Assembly (NCBI GenBank): GCA_036308645.1
Contig: JAXJVH010000013.1
Location: 1-64,000, forward strand
Reading direction: 5' to 3'
DNA from: RUG11462 sp036308645
Lineage (GTDB): Bacteria > Bacillota > Clostridia > Oscillospirales > Acutalibacteraceae
Length of the DNA stretch: 64,000 bases
Under the pieces are notes generated by a model. The model saw nothing but the letters and a program-made list of their open reading frames with translations, had not been told where the DNA came from and did not search any database. Both the position numbers and the translations under genes were made by a program. Positions 27,548 through 36,600 of this stretch are shown one piece after another (the stretch's first letter is position 1; each line of letters starts with the position of its first letter).

Positions 27548-28555
27548 ATGGAATTGAAGAGTGTTGAATTTATAAACAGCAACGGACAGGGTATTAATGC
27601 TGATTTATTGTGTGTAAAAGAGTATTTATCAAAAAGTGAAAATTACGAATATAAATTTCTTTCAGGCAGAGAAAAAGGCAATAAGAATCCGTTTGAAAAA
27701 AAAGGATTACGGACGCGAAGGAAAGTTTTTTGCAATAATATTTCTAACGCTGTTTGCACAGACGCGTCAATTCCGATTAAACTAAACCCTAAGGCGAAAA
27801 GTTCAAAGCGTATTTTGATGTTAGTGCCTTATGATAATTATTTTAAACTTGCAAATTTGATATATAAAGGCAAACGAGTGAATTCAAAAAAGTCATTTTC
27901 AAACTTTACCCATATTTTGCCCGGTTCAAAATTCGGAACAGATTTATTAAGCAGTTTTTATCAGTTTAAAGGCAAGATTATTGAAAATGTTAATTCTCCG
28001 TTTTCATACAGCCTTTTCAAAGAGGAAAAGCGCTGCGAAGCAAGAAAAATGATTGAATTTTATTTTCCGCAGGCTAAAGGTAAAAAAATAATTTCTGTTA
28101 TTACAACAGTTGCAAAATCAAATAAACAGTTAATTGATACAAAGAAATTTTTAGATTCATTAGATGAAGAATATTTTGTTTTGACTAATTGTATGGAGAT
28201 TTTTGAACAGTTAGAAGAGATTTCAAATAAATATTCTAAACGGTTAGGTTATATTAAAAACTTAATTCAGGCTGAAAATGTTTTATATGTATCAGATTGT
28301 TTGATTACCAATATCGGAAGGCATGCGGCGGAGTTTTGCGTGACCGGAAAGCCTGTTTTTTGTTTAAGATACAGAAATAATGCTTTTGAGAAATATATGA
28401 ACAGGAAATTTGAAAGTATGTATATTGATTCTATTGATGATAAAACTTTCAATAAATTATTCTGCGCCTACTCGGAACAAAAAAGATTCAGAGATTATTT
28501 TTCTTATAGTTCAAATGAAAATCCGTGTGAAATAATAAAAAATATCATTGATTAA
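27548..28555 (+). CDS. Divergent glycerophosphotransferase/glycosyltransferase-like protein
   Basis: 335 residues, starting 2 bp after the previous gene, so one operon. I do not recognise it outright. Its C-terminal motif SDCLITNIGRHAAEF-CVTGKP aligns by eye with SDMLITDYSSVIFEY-SLLNKP of the upstream enzyme, suggesting a distant GT-B or CDP-glycerol-transferase-like fold; the usual YSS triplet is replaced by IGR. Central KKIISVITTVAKSNKQL could be the nucleotide-side Rossmann strand. Probably cooperates in the same surface polymer. Ends before a strong terminator. Confidence 0.5.
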   Translation: MELKSVEFINSNGQGINADLLCVKEYLSKSENYEYKFLSGREKGNKNPFEKKGLRTRRKVFCNNISNAVCTDASIPIKLNPKAKSSKRILMLVPYDNYFKLANLIYKGKRVNSKKSFSNFTHILPGSKFGTDLLSSFYQFKGKIIENVNSPFSYSLFKEEKRCEARKMIEFYFPQAKGKKIISVITTVAKSNKQLIDTKKFLDSLDEEYFVLTNCMEIFEQLEEISNKYSKRLGYIKNLIQAENVLYVSDCLITNIGRHAAEFCVTGKPVFCLRYRNNAFEKYMNRKFESMYIDSIDDKTFNKLFCAYSEQKRFRDYFSYSSNENPCEIIKNIID

Positions 28556-28575
28556 AACAGTATTAGTTGCATTAA

Positions 28576-28612
28576 AAAAGAACTTTTGATTTGTTTTCAA
28601 AAGTTCTTTTTT
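28576..28612 (+). terminator. Terminator of the teichoic-acid-like operon
   Basis: AAGAACTTTTGA (28578-28589) pairs with TCAAAAGTTCTT (28597-28608), followed by a T run. Confidence 0.92.
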
Positions 28613-28619
28613 CGATTAG

Positions 28620-29335
28620 TGCTTTAGCGAAGAAGAAATCGACGAAGGAGATTTCTTAACAACCGCCCGCTATGCGGGTGGGATTCAAGCTTAAGCAAAG
28701 AAACATCAAATCTGCTATAATGGTGAATGTTCAAGCCACCAAAAAAGACAGAAAGGATGTTTCTTATGGCAAATAGTTTAGCACATACAAAATGGGTATG
28801 CAAGTACCATATAGTATTTGCACCGAAATATAGGAGAAAAATAATATATAATCAGTTGCGAGCGGATATACAACAGATAATAAAAGATTTATGCAAATGG
28901 AAGGGTGTGGAAATAATAGAGGGCATATGATGCCAGACCACGTACATCTAGTGTTAAGTATACCTCCAAAGATTAGTATATCGGCATTTATGGGTTATCT
29001 GAAAGGAAAAAGCGCAATGATGATTTTTGAACGACATGCGAATCTAAAATACAAGTTCGGAAATCGCAACTTTTGGGCGACGGGATACTATGTAAGCACA
29101 GTAGGGATAAATACCGCAACGGTGCAGAAGTATATCCGAGAGCAGGACAAGCAAGACCAAATAGAAGATAGATTGAGTAGAAAAGAATACACCGACCCTT
29201 TCAAGGGTAGCAAGTAATCGTACCACAATGGCTTGAACAAAGTGAAAGCCAGCGTCATTTAGGCGCTGGCTTCTATCACGGCCTTATAGGCCGCTCGTCA
29301 TGCCACCCCTCTTAGGGGTGGTCATGACTTAGGGA
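28620..29335 (+). mobile_element. IS200/IS605-family insertion sequence (tnpA only)
   Basis: Left-end hairpin CCGCCCGC-tat-GCGGGTGG (28663-28681), a Y1 transposase region, then three right-end hairpins: GCCAGCG...CGCTGGC (29248-29270), CGGCCttataGGCCG, and a long one at 29297-29328 (GTCATGCCACCCCT with its complement). No terminal inverted repeats or target duplication, as expected for this class. Exact ends cannot be fixed without an empty site. Confidence 0.8.
28766..29217 (+). pseudogene. tnpA: IS200-type TnpA transposase, frameshifted
   Basis: The N-terminal half (28766-28930: SLAHTKWVCKYHIVFAPKYR ... KWKGVEIIEG) continues in the next frame (HMMPDHVHLVLSIPPK ... DPFKGSK, to 29217). The two join at about 28922-28926, where loss of one base after GAGGG would restore ...EIIEGHMMPDHVH. 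The HUH motif (HVH) is in the second half and the catalytic Tyr in YYVSTVG/ATVQKYIREQ. AAAGGA lies upstream of ATG 28766. Inactive unless frameshifting rescues it; a sequencing error is also possible. Confidence 0.85.
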
Positions 29336-29589
29336 TATAATTCATTAAAAGGTCTTGTAAAATTAGACGCTATTGGTTATCTGTTTAAACTTATATATTT
29401 CATAGCAAGGCTATTTCACTCGTAGCAAGGCGAATTTCATTGAAAAAAGCAAGCCTTTCGACTTGCTTTTTTCTTGTCTGTGGGGTACGAAAAAGATGTT
29501 TTTGCATTTTTTGCGGGTAGAGCTGAACTCTCGCAATACTTTTATTTTAAAGCAGTTGTTTTTGAGAATTAGCATAAAGCTGATAGATT
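29336..29589. other. Noncoding spacer between IS200 and the TIR cassette
   Basis: No convincing gene. Contains one clear hairpin terminator (29442-29473) and a weaker GCGGGTAGAGCTGAACTCTCGC-like imperfect dyad near 29511-29535. An element end could lie here, but nothing identifies one. Confidence 0.4.
29442..29473. terminator. Hairpin terminator downstream of the TIR cassette
   Basis: GAAAAAAGCAAG pairs with CTTGCTTTTTTC across an 8-base loop; A and T tracts on both sides. It could end the minus-strand cassette about 120 bases after its last stop. Confidence 0.8.
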
Positions 29590-30738
29590 TCATATTAAAT
29601 CACTATTTTTATATGTGTCTGATAATCCTAAAATTTTACTCATATTTATTAATCCATCGATATCAATCAGACCATCATAAATATTATCTGCTCTCTTTTC
29701 TAACTCATTAAAGCATTCTATCATTAAGTTCGTAATTCTATTCTCATATCTAACAACCGTATTCTGTATCATTTCTTCAAATGATTTTTCAACTTGCTCA
29801 AAATACAGACCGACATAATTACGGAAAAAGCCCAATCTAATAGATACGGAGGATTCAAACGATTCTTCAGACACAGTCATATGTTGCATAGCCAATAATT
29901 GAAGATTCATTATTTCCAAAAACAATGCCTGTCCAGCCAATAATTTCTTATTGATTTCGTTATTGAATTCCACCTGAATGTAATTAAAAATTATAGCATA
30001 AGCGATTGCATCCGCAAAACACTCTTCTAAAACACCACTATTTTCATTAATAATACTTTTTTGCTCTTGAATTAAAATAACGTAATCTTTATCAATAAAT
30101 TTCTTTTCGTATTCAGTATATAATTCACATAAAATATCTTGTATATCTTTCAGTAGCGAAATCCAATTTTCATTAAAATTAATATTAAATAAGTCATCGG
30201 TGTGAGTATGATTTAACACTTTGTAAACCCAATGACCTAATTCATGACCAATAATGTAATATTCTTGAATGTTACTAATAAAATCCAAAAAATCCTGTGA
30301 CCTAACATTGGTTTTTAAAGGACCTAATGCTACTTTATTTAAACCGTAATATGTTAATAAGACTTCATCATTTTCAAGCAAAGCATCCTCTGCAAATAAT
30401 TCATAAGATAATTTCCATATGTCATAACCTGCATCATTTTCACCAAAATAAATTGCATTAAACAGCCGGTTAATTTCATTTAAATAACGATCATATAAAA
30501 CATAGTATTTATATTTATTCTGTTTCATTTTCACTGGAAGAACCGTACTGTATTTATTGTAAGTATTACAAATAATCAGATTGGGAATGAATTCTGCATC
30601 AAAATTTTTTATGATTGAAGATAGGCAATTATCATATATTGTTTTAATCCTATTATATTCATTTTCTGAAAAATCATCTTTTTGATTATGTGTTCGAGAA
30701 ATTTCAACGAACTTGGAAACCATATCATCTATATTCAT
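29590..30738 (-). CDS. HExxH zinc metallopeptidase of the TIR cassette
   Basis: 382 residues, mostly helical, no signal peptide or membrane segment, so probably cytosolic. The zincin motif is IIGHELGHWVY (His165, Glu166, His169); a likely third ligand lies in LEECFADAIAYAI (Glu239 or Asp243), the spacing of a gluzincin-like fold. I cannot assign a named family; it is not an obvious ImmA/IrrE. It is the last gene of a three-gene unit, 6 bp after the small membrane protein, suggesting a proteolytic effector or activator working with it and the TIR protein (inference). Confidence 0.7.
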   Translation of the reverse strand: MNIDDMVSKFVEISRTHNQKDDFSENEYNRIKTIYDNCLSSIIKNFDAEFIPNLIICNTYNKYSTVLPVKMKQNKYKYYVLYDRYLNEINRLFNAIYFGENDAGYDIWKLSYELFAEDALLENDEVLLTYYGLNKVALGPLKTNVRSQDFLDFISNIQEYYIIGHELGHWVYKVLNHTHTDDLFNINFNENWISLLKDIQDILCELYTEYEKKFIDKDYVILIQEQKSIINENSGVLEECFADAIAYAIIFNYIQVEFNNEINKKLLAGQALFLEIMNLQLLAMQHMTVSEESFESSVSIRLGFFRNYVGLYFEQVEKSFEEMIQNTVVRYENRITNLMIECFNELEKRADNIYDGLIDIDGLINMSKILGLSDTYKNSDLI

Positions 30739-30744
30739 AATACA

Positions 30745-31089
30745 TCACTTGCCGGATAATAGATCATGCAAAACTTTTTTTGCTTCTTCCTCTTTCTTTT
30801 GTGCTATGAGTTCCTTTGCAATTTCTAATGCCTTTTCTTCCTCTCCTTCAACTGTAATACCATCATCCGAAACCTTTATTTTAATTTTCTTTCTGTTTTT
30901 GATTAATTCTACAATAATTAATGTGATGCCTGTTATAGCATACGGTGCTAATTCTACGCCTATTTGAATTACAGTATTAAGATCACTGCTAAAAGATTTC
31001 GGTTCTTCAATTAACAATGACATTTCCGCTAAATCACTTATACGTTCAGCATATTCAATATCTTCTTTATCAAATTCAAAAACTATCAT
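30745..31089 (-). CDS. Small single-span membrane protein of the TIR cassette
   Basis: 114 residues. An N-terminal soluble part (1-45), one membrane helix (about 49-65, APYAITGITLIIVELI), then a basic stop (KNRKK) and a small beta-alpha domain, IKIKVSDDGITVEGEEEKAL, ending in a charged helix. The plan (short head, one helix, strand-strand-helix tail) recalls the EACC1 component described in bacterial conflict systems, but this is a resemblance of layout only. GGAG lies upstream. Between TIR and peptidase genes it could anchor or couple them. Confidence 0.6.
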   Translation of the reverse strand: MIVFEFDKEDIEYAERISDLAEMSLLIEEPKSFSSDLNTVIQIGVELAPYAITGITLIIVELIKNRKKIKIKVSDDGITVEGEEEKALEIAKELIAQKKEEEAKKVLHDLLSGK

Positions 31090-31114
31090 AACTTTGTGCT
31101 CTCCTTGAATGAAG

Positions 31115-32287
31115 TTAATTTTCTGCTAAGTATTGATCAGGTGAATTATTAAAATCGATTTCTAATTTCTTTTTTACCTCATCAGCAACTTGGTATCCAA
31201 TATGCGTCACTAAAAAAACCTGACGTTTATAACTACCAGCCTCTATTAAGCCATAATTCTCTAACTCATCAACAGCTCCACTCCATCGAGCGTTCTCTCT
31301 GGCACCACCATTAGCATCAACAAAATTCCATTTTCCTGCACATACAGATAAACCGCCTAGAGTACTCACCATTATAATTCGCCCTGATTCATCATTAGCA
31401 GCATACGCTAATAACACGGCAGCATCCGTTGAAATTGAACTTTGGCTTTTCGAATCATTACTCGTTTCATCATCACATATTTCCTCTAAAACAGAAGCAA
31501 TCTTATTGACAAATTCATTTCTGTGTCTTTCCCATTTTGCTGCGGATAATGATTGAAGTTCAAATTCGTCAATCAAGCTGTCTTTTAACTCGTTAAGGCG
31601 TTGATTTAATTCAGTACAATCACTATCTAATTTGATACCGATTTGTTGCGGATTAATAGCTCCCTTAATTTGAGGGAAATCAAACTCAGGCAAAAGAACC
31701 GTGTCATATTTTTGTTTTAGAACCCATGCAGCACCCATTTCATTAAGACAAGCTACACTGTTATAGTAATTATCAGAAAGAATAAATATAATATGCAAAT
31801 CACAATTTTGAAATTGTTCAGATAACCAATCATATATATCTTTACCCAATGGTATTCCGTATCCGGGAATTGAGGAACATACAATTTCAGTTCCAGACAA
31901 CCCTATATCTTCCAACAAATTAACAAACAATTCTACAAAGAGTTTATCGTTCGACGCATGACTAACGAATACCTTTTTGGGTTTAATATTAGATATAGCT
32001 TTTGAATTTTCAGCCATAATCTTTTCAAGTTCAGCTTGAAGCTTACTTTTCAAAAGTGCAATATCATTAAGAAAATCAACATCAATATTATCTGTGACAG
32101 TTCCATAAGGCGTTGAACCTAAAAAACAAGGGCTGTAATTTGAAAGTCCGCCTCTAATTCCATTTATCTCATTGTCAAAGACTGATATGATTTCATTTTC
32201 AAGCGTTTCGGCGCCACTTGAATCATTATTACAAATAACATTATCGCATAATGTAATATATCTTTGTAATGTTTCTATCGCAATCAT
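31115..32287 (-). CDS. TIR-domain protein with C-terminal winged-helix-like region
   Basis: About 390 residues, starting at ATG 32287 (GAGGGG upstream) rather than at 32338. Domain order: an N-terminal helical region (1-95); a TIR domain (about 103-225) with KKVFVSHASNDK, a GIPLGKDIYDWL box and the segment SVACLNEMGAAW, where Glu183 sits at the usual NADase catalytic position; and a C-terminal region (about 285-380) with AVDELENYGLIE and RQVFLVTHIGYQVADEV, like a winged helix. TIR proteins in bacteria commonly hydrolyse NAD+ or make signal nucleotides in antiphage defence. First gene of the three-gene unit. Confidence 0.85.
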   Translation of the reverse strand: MIAIETLQRYITLCDNVICNNDSSGAETLENEIISVFDNEINGIRGGLSNYSPCFLGSTPYGTVTDNIDVDFLNDIALLKSKLQAELEKIMAENSKAISNIKPKKVFVSHASNDKLFVELFVNLLEDIGLSGTEIVCSSIPGYGIPLGKDIYDWLSEQFQNCDLHIIFILSDNYYNSVACLNEMGAAWVLKQKYDTVLLPEFDFPQIKGAINPQQIGIKLDSDCTELNQRLNELKDSLIDEFELQSLSAAKWERHRNEFVNKIASVLEEICDDETSNDSKSQSSISTDAAVLLAYAANDESGRIIMVSTLGGLSVCAGKWNFVDANGGARENARWSGAVDELENYGLIEAGSYKRQVFLVTHIGYQVADEVKKKLEIDFNNSPDQYLAEN

Positions 32288-32435
32288 TGTATTACCCCTC
32301 AATAAAATTTTTATATATAAATAATAGCATAAAAACACGAAAATTGAAAGAATAATCAGAAAAATTACTGTTTTATTTGTAGCTATTTATCTCTTTTAGG
32401 CTTTAACTATATAGGATTTATCGTCAAAACACACT

Positions 32436-34070
32436 TTATTGAATTTCCTGCTCAACTTCCAACCCGCCTACAAACACTACCTTTATCTTCTCTTTGGATT
32501 CCACCACTACGCATTCGAGGATTTGTCGAATGATTTGATCATCGTAGGTAAGCGGATGATTTTTGAGTCCGTCAAGTATTGTGTATATTTCATCAAGGCG
32601 GGATTTTGCATTTTCTCTTTTCTGCTGTGCATCTGCATATTGAGCGAGTTGCTGTTGCAATCGGCTTTTTTCATTCATCAGTTCCGTTGCCTTGGCTTCA
32701 TCAAAGTTTTCTACCGTATCAGAGGATATGGCGGTCAGCATTTTATGAAATTCTGCGTCTATTTCTGCTATGCGAATTTGTATATCAAGGCTTTTATCCT
32801 CGGTATCGTTTTGGTCTAGTCCCATTCCGATGTGAAGCCTCAGCGTTTTGAGTACATCGGCATTTTGCTTGGCTGTATCTATAATTGCTGTCATAATCGA
32901 ATTTTTCAGTACGCTTTCTTCAACGCTCGGCGAATTGTGACAGTATTTTTTGCCGTAATCAAGACGGTTGATGCATCGCCACACAATTTTCTTTTTGCCT
33001 TTAGCCGTCCATGTACATCTGCGATACGGTGTTCCGCATTCTCCGCAGATAAGAAGTTCCGTTAAAGCGTACTTACCCGAATATTTGCCTTGCTCAGTTT
33101 TAGTACCAACCTGTTTGACTTTACGCTTGCCCGAACGCCGTGCCATTTCTTCCTGTACCCTACCAAATATAGCAGAGTCTATAATCGCAGGATGATTGTT
33201 TTCCACATAATATTTTGGCCGCTCACCATTATTGATTTTTACTTTTTTAGTAAGGCAGTCCGAGATATATGTTTTGTTAAGCACCGCATCGCCTTTGTAT
33301 TTTTCATTGGTGAGGATGGATTGTATCGTTCCTCTGAGCCATGAGCCTTTGCCCGATGGTGTCGGCACAACGTCCTTATTTAAATCATCTGCGATTTTTG
33401 CAAGGCTGTCGCCTGAAAGAAATCGCTCATATATTCGTTTAACAGTTTCAGCCTGTTCGGGATCAATTTCAGGTTTACCGTCTGCGCCTTTTCTGTAGCC
33501 TAAAAATCTTTTGTACTGGAATGGCACGTTTCCCTCTTTGGCGCTTTGTGCCTTGCCCCATTTAACATTGGCGCTGATATTTTCGGACTCGCTCTGCGCG
33601 ATACTACCGTAGATGGTGATGTAGAACTCCGCACCGGGATCGGTACTGTGGATGCCCTGTTCCTCGAAAAATACATCTACGCCTAATTCTTTCAGCAGTC
33701 TTGTGTTTTCAAGGCAGTCGACAGTGTTTCTGGCAAACCGTGATATGGATTTCGTAATAATCATATCGATTTTACCACGCTTGCAATCTTTTATCATACG
33801 CTTAAATTCATCACGCTTTTTGAGGCTCGTGCCTGAAATTCCTTTATCAGCAAATATTCCTGCTAAAGTCCATTTAGGCTCACTGTTAATTTTTTCGGTG
33901 TAGTATTTTGTCTGTACCTCATAACTGTTCAGCTGTTCTTCCTCTTTGGTGGATACACGGCAGTAAGCAGCCACCCGGAGCTGTCTGTATGCTGATTTGA
34001 TTCCGTCCTGAATATTAACCTGTGCAGGAATCACATGTACTGATTTCTTAGGCATTACCGCTGTTTGCAT
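32436..34070 (-). CDS. Large serine recombinase (distal of three)
   Basis: About 544 residues. Resolvase-type catalytic domain with the nucleophile Ser in AAYCRVSTKEEEQ, then ARNTVDCLENTRLLKELGV and a recombinase domain (about 190-300, GYRKGADGKPEIDPEQAE), a zinc ribbon (LLICGECGTPYRRC ... CINRLDYGKKYCHN) and a long coiled coil. Integrase/excisionase of the element. I prefer ATG 34070 (GGAAAGGAG upstream) to 34103; either way it overlaps the preceding gene. Confidence 0.92.
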   Translation of the reverse strand: MQTAVMPKKSVHVIPAQVNIQDGIKSAYRQLRVAAYCRVSTKEEEQLNSYEVQTKYYTEKINSEPKWTLAGIFADKGISGTSLKKRDEFKRMIKDCKRGKIDMIITKSISRFARNTVDCLENTRLLKELGVDVFFEEQGIHSTDPGAEFYITIYGSIAQSESENISANVKWGKAQSAKEGNVPFQYKRFLGYRKGADGKPEIDPEQAETVKRIYERFLSGDSLAKIADDLNKDVVPTPSGKGSWLRGTIQSILTNEKYKGDAVLNKTYISDCLTKKVKINNGERPKYYVENNHPAIIDSAIFGRVQEEMARRSGKRKVKQVGTKTEQGKYSGKYALTELLICGECGTPYRRCTWTAKGKKKIVWRCINRLDYGKKYCHNSPSVEESVLKNSIMTAIIDTAKQNADVLKTLRLHIGMGLDQNDTEDKSLDIQIRIAEIDAEFHKMLTAISSDTVENFDEAKATELMNEKSRLQQQLAQYADAQQKRENAKSRLDEIYTILDGLKNHPLTYDDQIIRQILECVVVESKEKIKVVFVGGLEVEQEIQ

Positions 34071-34932
34071 TGCCACTCTGCTCCTTTCCGATCTGCTGTT
34101 CATTTATTAAAATTATGTTTGCCGCACCGTCGTCACTTAATTTTATTGCTTTTACAGTACGATTGAATAAATCCATAGAAAATGCTGAAAGCGGACTCGC
34201 ATTTGCAAAGTCCGCTTTTAATCTTTTGGATATATATTTTTGTGAATCTATATCCTTATATTTTAAAGATACACGTTCAAGCATCTTTTTCCGCAGGGAG
34301 CTTTTATCAAAACAATGGCTGTCAAGCATTCGGCTGATTTCATTTTCCAATCTGTAAACATCTAAACTTGGTTCTTTATCAACATCGGTAACAGTTTCAA
34401 TTATATCGGGTTTGTTGATAACTGTATTCAAACATTCGGTAATACCGTATATCAAATCATTGTCTGATATGCTGATAATATTTTTGCAGTTATTATTTTG
34501 ACACAGCCACCAATCCTGACATTTTCGGTTGCTGTCATGCCGCCTGCACATCTTACTGCCGCATTTTGGACATAGTATCGGCACACCGAGATTAAATATG
34601 TCTTCTTTTCGGTTTGTACCTTTTTGCGTATTCTTTTCCGATTTTATCTGCATTAAGGTTTTATGTGTATCTTCGTCTATAATCGGCGGATAGCCATTCG
34701 TTCCGAGATAACGCTCATCCTCAATGATTCTTTTGATTCTTGATTTATTCCAACCACATACACCGGGCATATATTCAATCTGTTCATTGTTCAGCTGCTT
34801 TGCAATTTTCAACAGTGATAATCCGTTGAGGTATTCCGTAAAAATACGTTTGACGATTTTAATTTCTGTCTCTTGGATTGATATACTGCCGTTTTTGAAT
34901 TGATAACCGTATGGAATATTACGAATTTTCAC
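34048..34932 (-). CDS. Recombinase lacking the catalytic domain (middle of three)
   Basis: 294 residues from a GTG start. It begins directly in the recombinase DNA-binding domain (IPYGYQFKNGSISIQETEIK) and has a zinc ribbon (LCPKCGSKMCRRHDSNRKC ... WWLCQNNNC) and a C-terminal coiled coil, but no resolvase domain and no catalytic serine. Intact frame and overlaps with both neighbours (14 bp and about 23 bp) argue for a maintained gene rather than decay. Possibly an accessory or directionality subunit. Confidence 0.75.
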   Translation of the reverse strand: MKIRNIPYGYQFKNGSISIQETEIKIVKRIFTEYLNGLSLLKIAKQLNNEQIEYMPGVCGWNKSRIKRIIEDERYLGTNGYPPIIDEDTHKTLMQIKSEKNTQKGTNRKEDIFNLGVPILCPKCGSKMCRRHDSNRKCQDWWLCQNNNCKNIISISDNDLIYGITECLNTVINKPDIIETVTDVDKEPSLDVYRLENEISRMLDSHCFDKSSLRKKMLERVSLKYKDIDSQKYISKRLKADFANASPLSAFSMDLFNRTVKAIKLSDDGAANIILINEQQIGKEQSGNANSGNA

Positions 34933-36487
34933 GCCTGCGGCACCGTCCTTTCATTGGAATTCCTTCTGTAAGTTCAATATCACCGATAAGTTTAAATGTG
35001 ATATCTGCGTTGCTGTTCACAGTAATGCCGACTACAATTTTTTCGAACAGCTCTTCATCAAAATTGTTGCCTGGTTCACAAGATTCGAGGATTTCATTAA
35101 GACTTTTCAGTGTATCAAGCCACGCATCATTTTCATCTTCCGATAACTTTTGCCGTCTTTTTGTTCTGAGAGTACTGATTTTATTATTTATCTCAGACGA
35201 CTGTGCGGCGAATTCCGCAGGATTTAACACACCGTTGGTATGAAGCCTTGCGATTATAAGATTCTGTGCGGCAAGGTCGGCAATTTCTTTATCAATTCTG
35301 CGTATTACATCTATATTGTCTGATGTTCTGTTTTGCATTGCTTCAGCTTGCCTGATTAAATCACCGAGTAAGGTTTTTCGATTATCCGCTAACTTTTGAA
35401 CCAGCATTATAAATGTTCCATACACGGCAGTTTCTTTCAGCCTGAGTGATCTGCAGTCCGTCATGCCTGCAGCTTTATTGCTGCATAACCAATATGCTGT
35501 ATTTTCAATAATTTGCCGTCTGAATGTCCGTCCGCAGTCGGGGCATCGCATAACACCCGATAAGGGATAGATGTGTTTATTTTTACTACGAGGATTTTTC
35601 CTTGCTTTTTGCAGTTCCTGTGACGCTTTATAAATTTCACGGCTGACAATCGGCGGATTGCTGTTTTCCACATAGTATTTCGGCAGTTCGCCTTTATTTC
35701 TTTTCTTTCTGAACGGTAAGGTTTCGGTTGTATAGCTCTTTTGGAGCAGAGCGTCACCCATATACCTTTCGTTATTCAGAATGTAGTCTACAGTTGCATA
35801 ATACCATTTCGTTTGCCCGTATCTTCTGCTCACGCCTTCATCATTGAGGATATTCGCAATGCTTTGCTTTCCGACTCCGCTGAGATATAAATCAAATATG
35901 AGTCTGATGACGGCAGCCTGCGGTTCGTTAATCATCAATTGCCCGTCTTTTAAAATATATCCGTATGCAGGACTGCAGCAATTGAATTCACCCGATTCCA
36001 TCCGCTTTTTATAACTCCAACGCATATTCCCCGATATGGACTCGCTCTCTTGCTGAGCTGCCATACCGGGGAATGTAACAATCATTTCCATATTCAGTTT
36101 ATCAGTATCAATGCCTTGTTCCTCAAAATATACGCTAACGCCGAGTTCCTTCAGCAGTCTGATACATACCAATAACTCCTGCGTATTTCTTGCAAATCGA
36201 GACACGGATTTTACAATAATACGGTCGATTTTGCCTTTTTTGCAATCACAAATTAACCGATTCAGTTCATCGCGCTTTTCCATTGAAGTGCCTGTCAGAC
36301 CTTCATCTACATATATATCTACTAATTTGTATTCGGGATGCTTTCGTTCATAATCCTTGTAGTATCTGATTTGTGCGGCGAAGGAGTGCAACTGATCCGC
36401 AGAATCGCTTGACACACGGCAATAGGCTGCCAGACGAATGATTATATTTTCTTCTTTGCTCTTAGCCGTTATTTCTGTTACATTCAT
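34919..36487 (-). CDS. Large serine recombinase (proximal of three)
   Basis: 522 residues. Catalytic serine in LAAYCRVSSDSADQLHSFAA, ARNTQELLVCIRLLKELGV, recombinase domain (SPAYGYILKDGQLMINEPQA), zinc ribbon (VMRCPDCGRTFRRQ ... WLCSNKAAGMTDC) and C-terminal coiled coil. Start ATG 36487 with AAAGGA 8 bases upstream. First of three overlapping recombinase genes. Confidence 0.92.
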   Translation of the reverse strand: MNVTEITAKSKEENIIIRLAAYCRVSSDSADQLHSFAAQIRYYKDYERKHPEYKLVDIYVDEGLTGTSMEKRDELNRLICDCKKGKIDRIIVKSVSRFARNTQELLVCIRLLKELGVSVYFEEQGIDTDKLNMEMIVTFPGMAAQQESESISGNMRWSYKKRMESGEFNCCSPAYGYILKDGQLMINEPQAAVIRLIFDLYLSGVGKQSIANILNDEGVSRRYGQTKWYYATVDYILNNERYMGDALLQKSYTTETLPFRKKRNKGELPKYYVENSNPPIVSREIYKASQELQKARKNPRSKNKHIYPLSGVMRCPDCGRTFRRQIIENTAYWLCSNKAAGMTDCRSLRLKETAVYGTFIMLVQKLADNRKTLLGDLIRQAEAMQNRTSDNIDVIRRIDKEIADLAAQNLIIARLHTNGVLNPAEFAAQSSEINNKISTLRTKRRQKLSEDENDAWLDTLKSLNEILESCEPGNNFDEELFEKIVVGITVNSNADITFKLIGDIELTEGIPMKGRCRRRENS

Positions 36488-36600
36488 AAGCATTTTCCTT
36501 TCCGCAGATTCTATCTGCTGTTGTCACCATATCTTAGGTGCAACACAAACATACCACAAGAGTTCACATACATCCAGCGAAATCGAGCAGATTTATCAGT

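Noticed and set aside
29590..30738. ImmA/IrrE phage-type peptidase
   Set aside because: Has HExxH but is longer, lacks a neighbouring repressor gene and does not show the usual ImmA sequence context.
32439..33500. Several + strand ORFs of 75-126 codons opposite the recombinase genes
   Set aside because: They are frame shadows of the recombinase coding sequence without start signals or domains.
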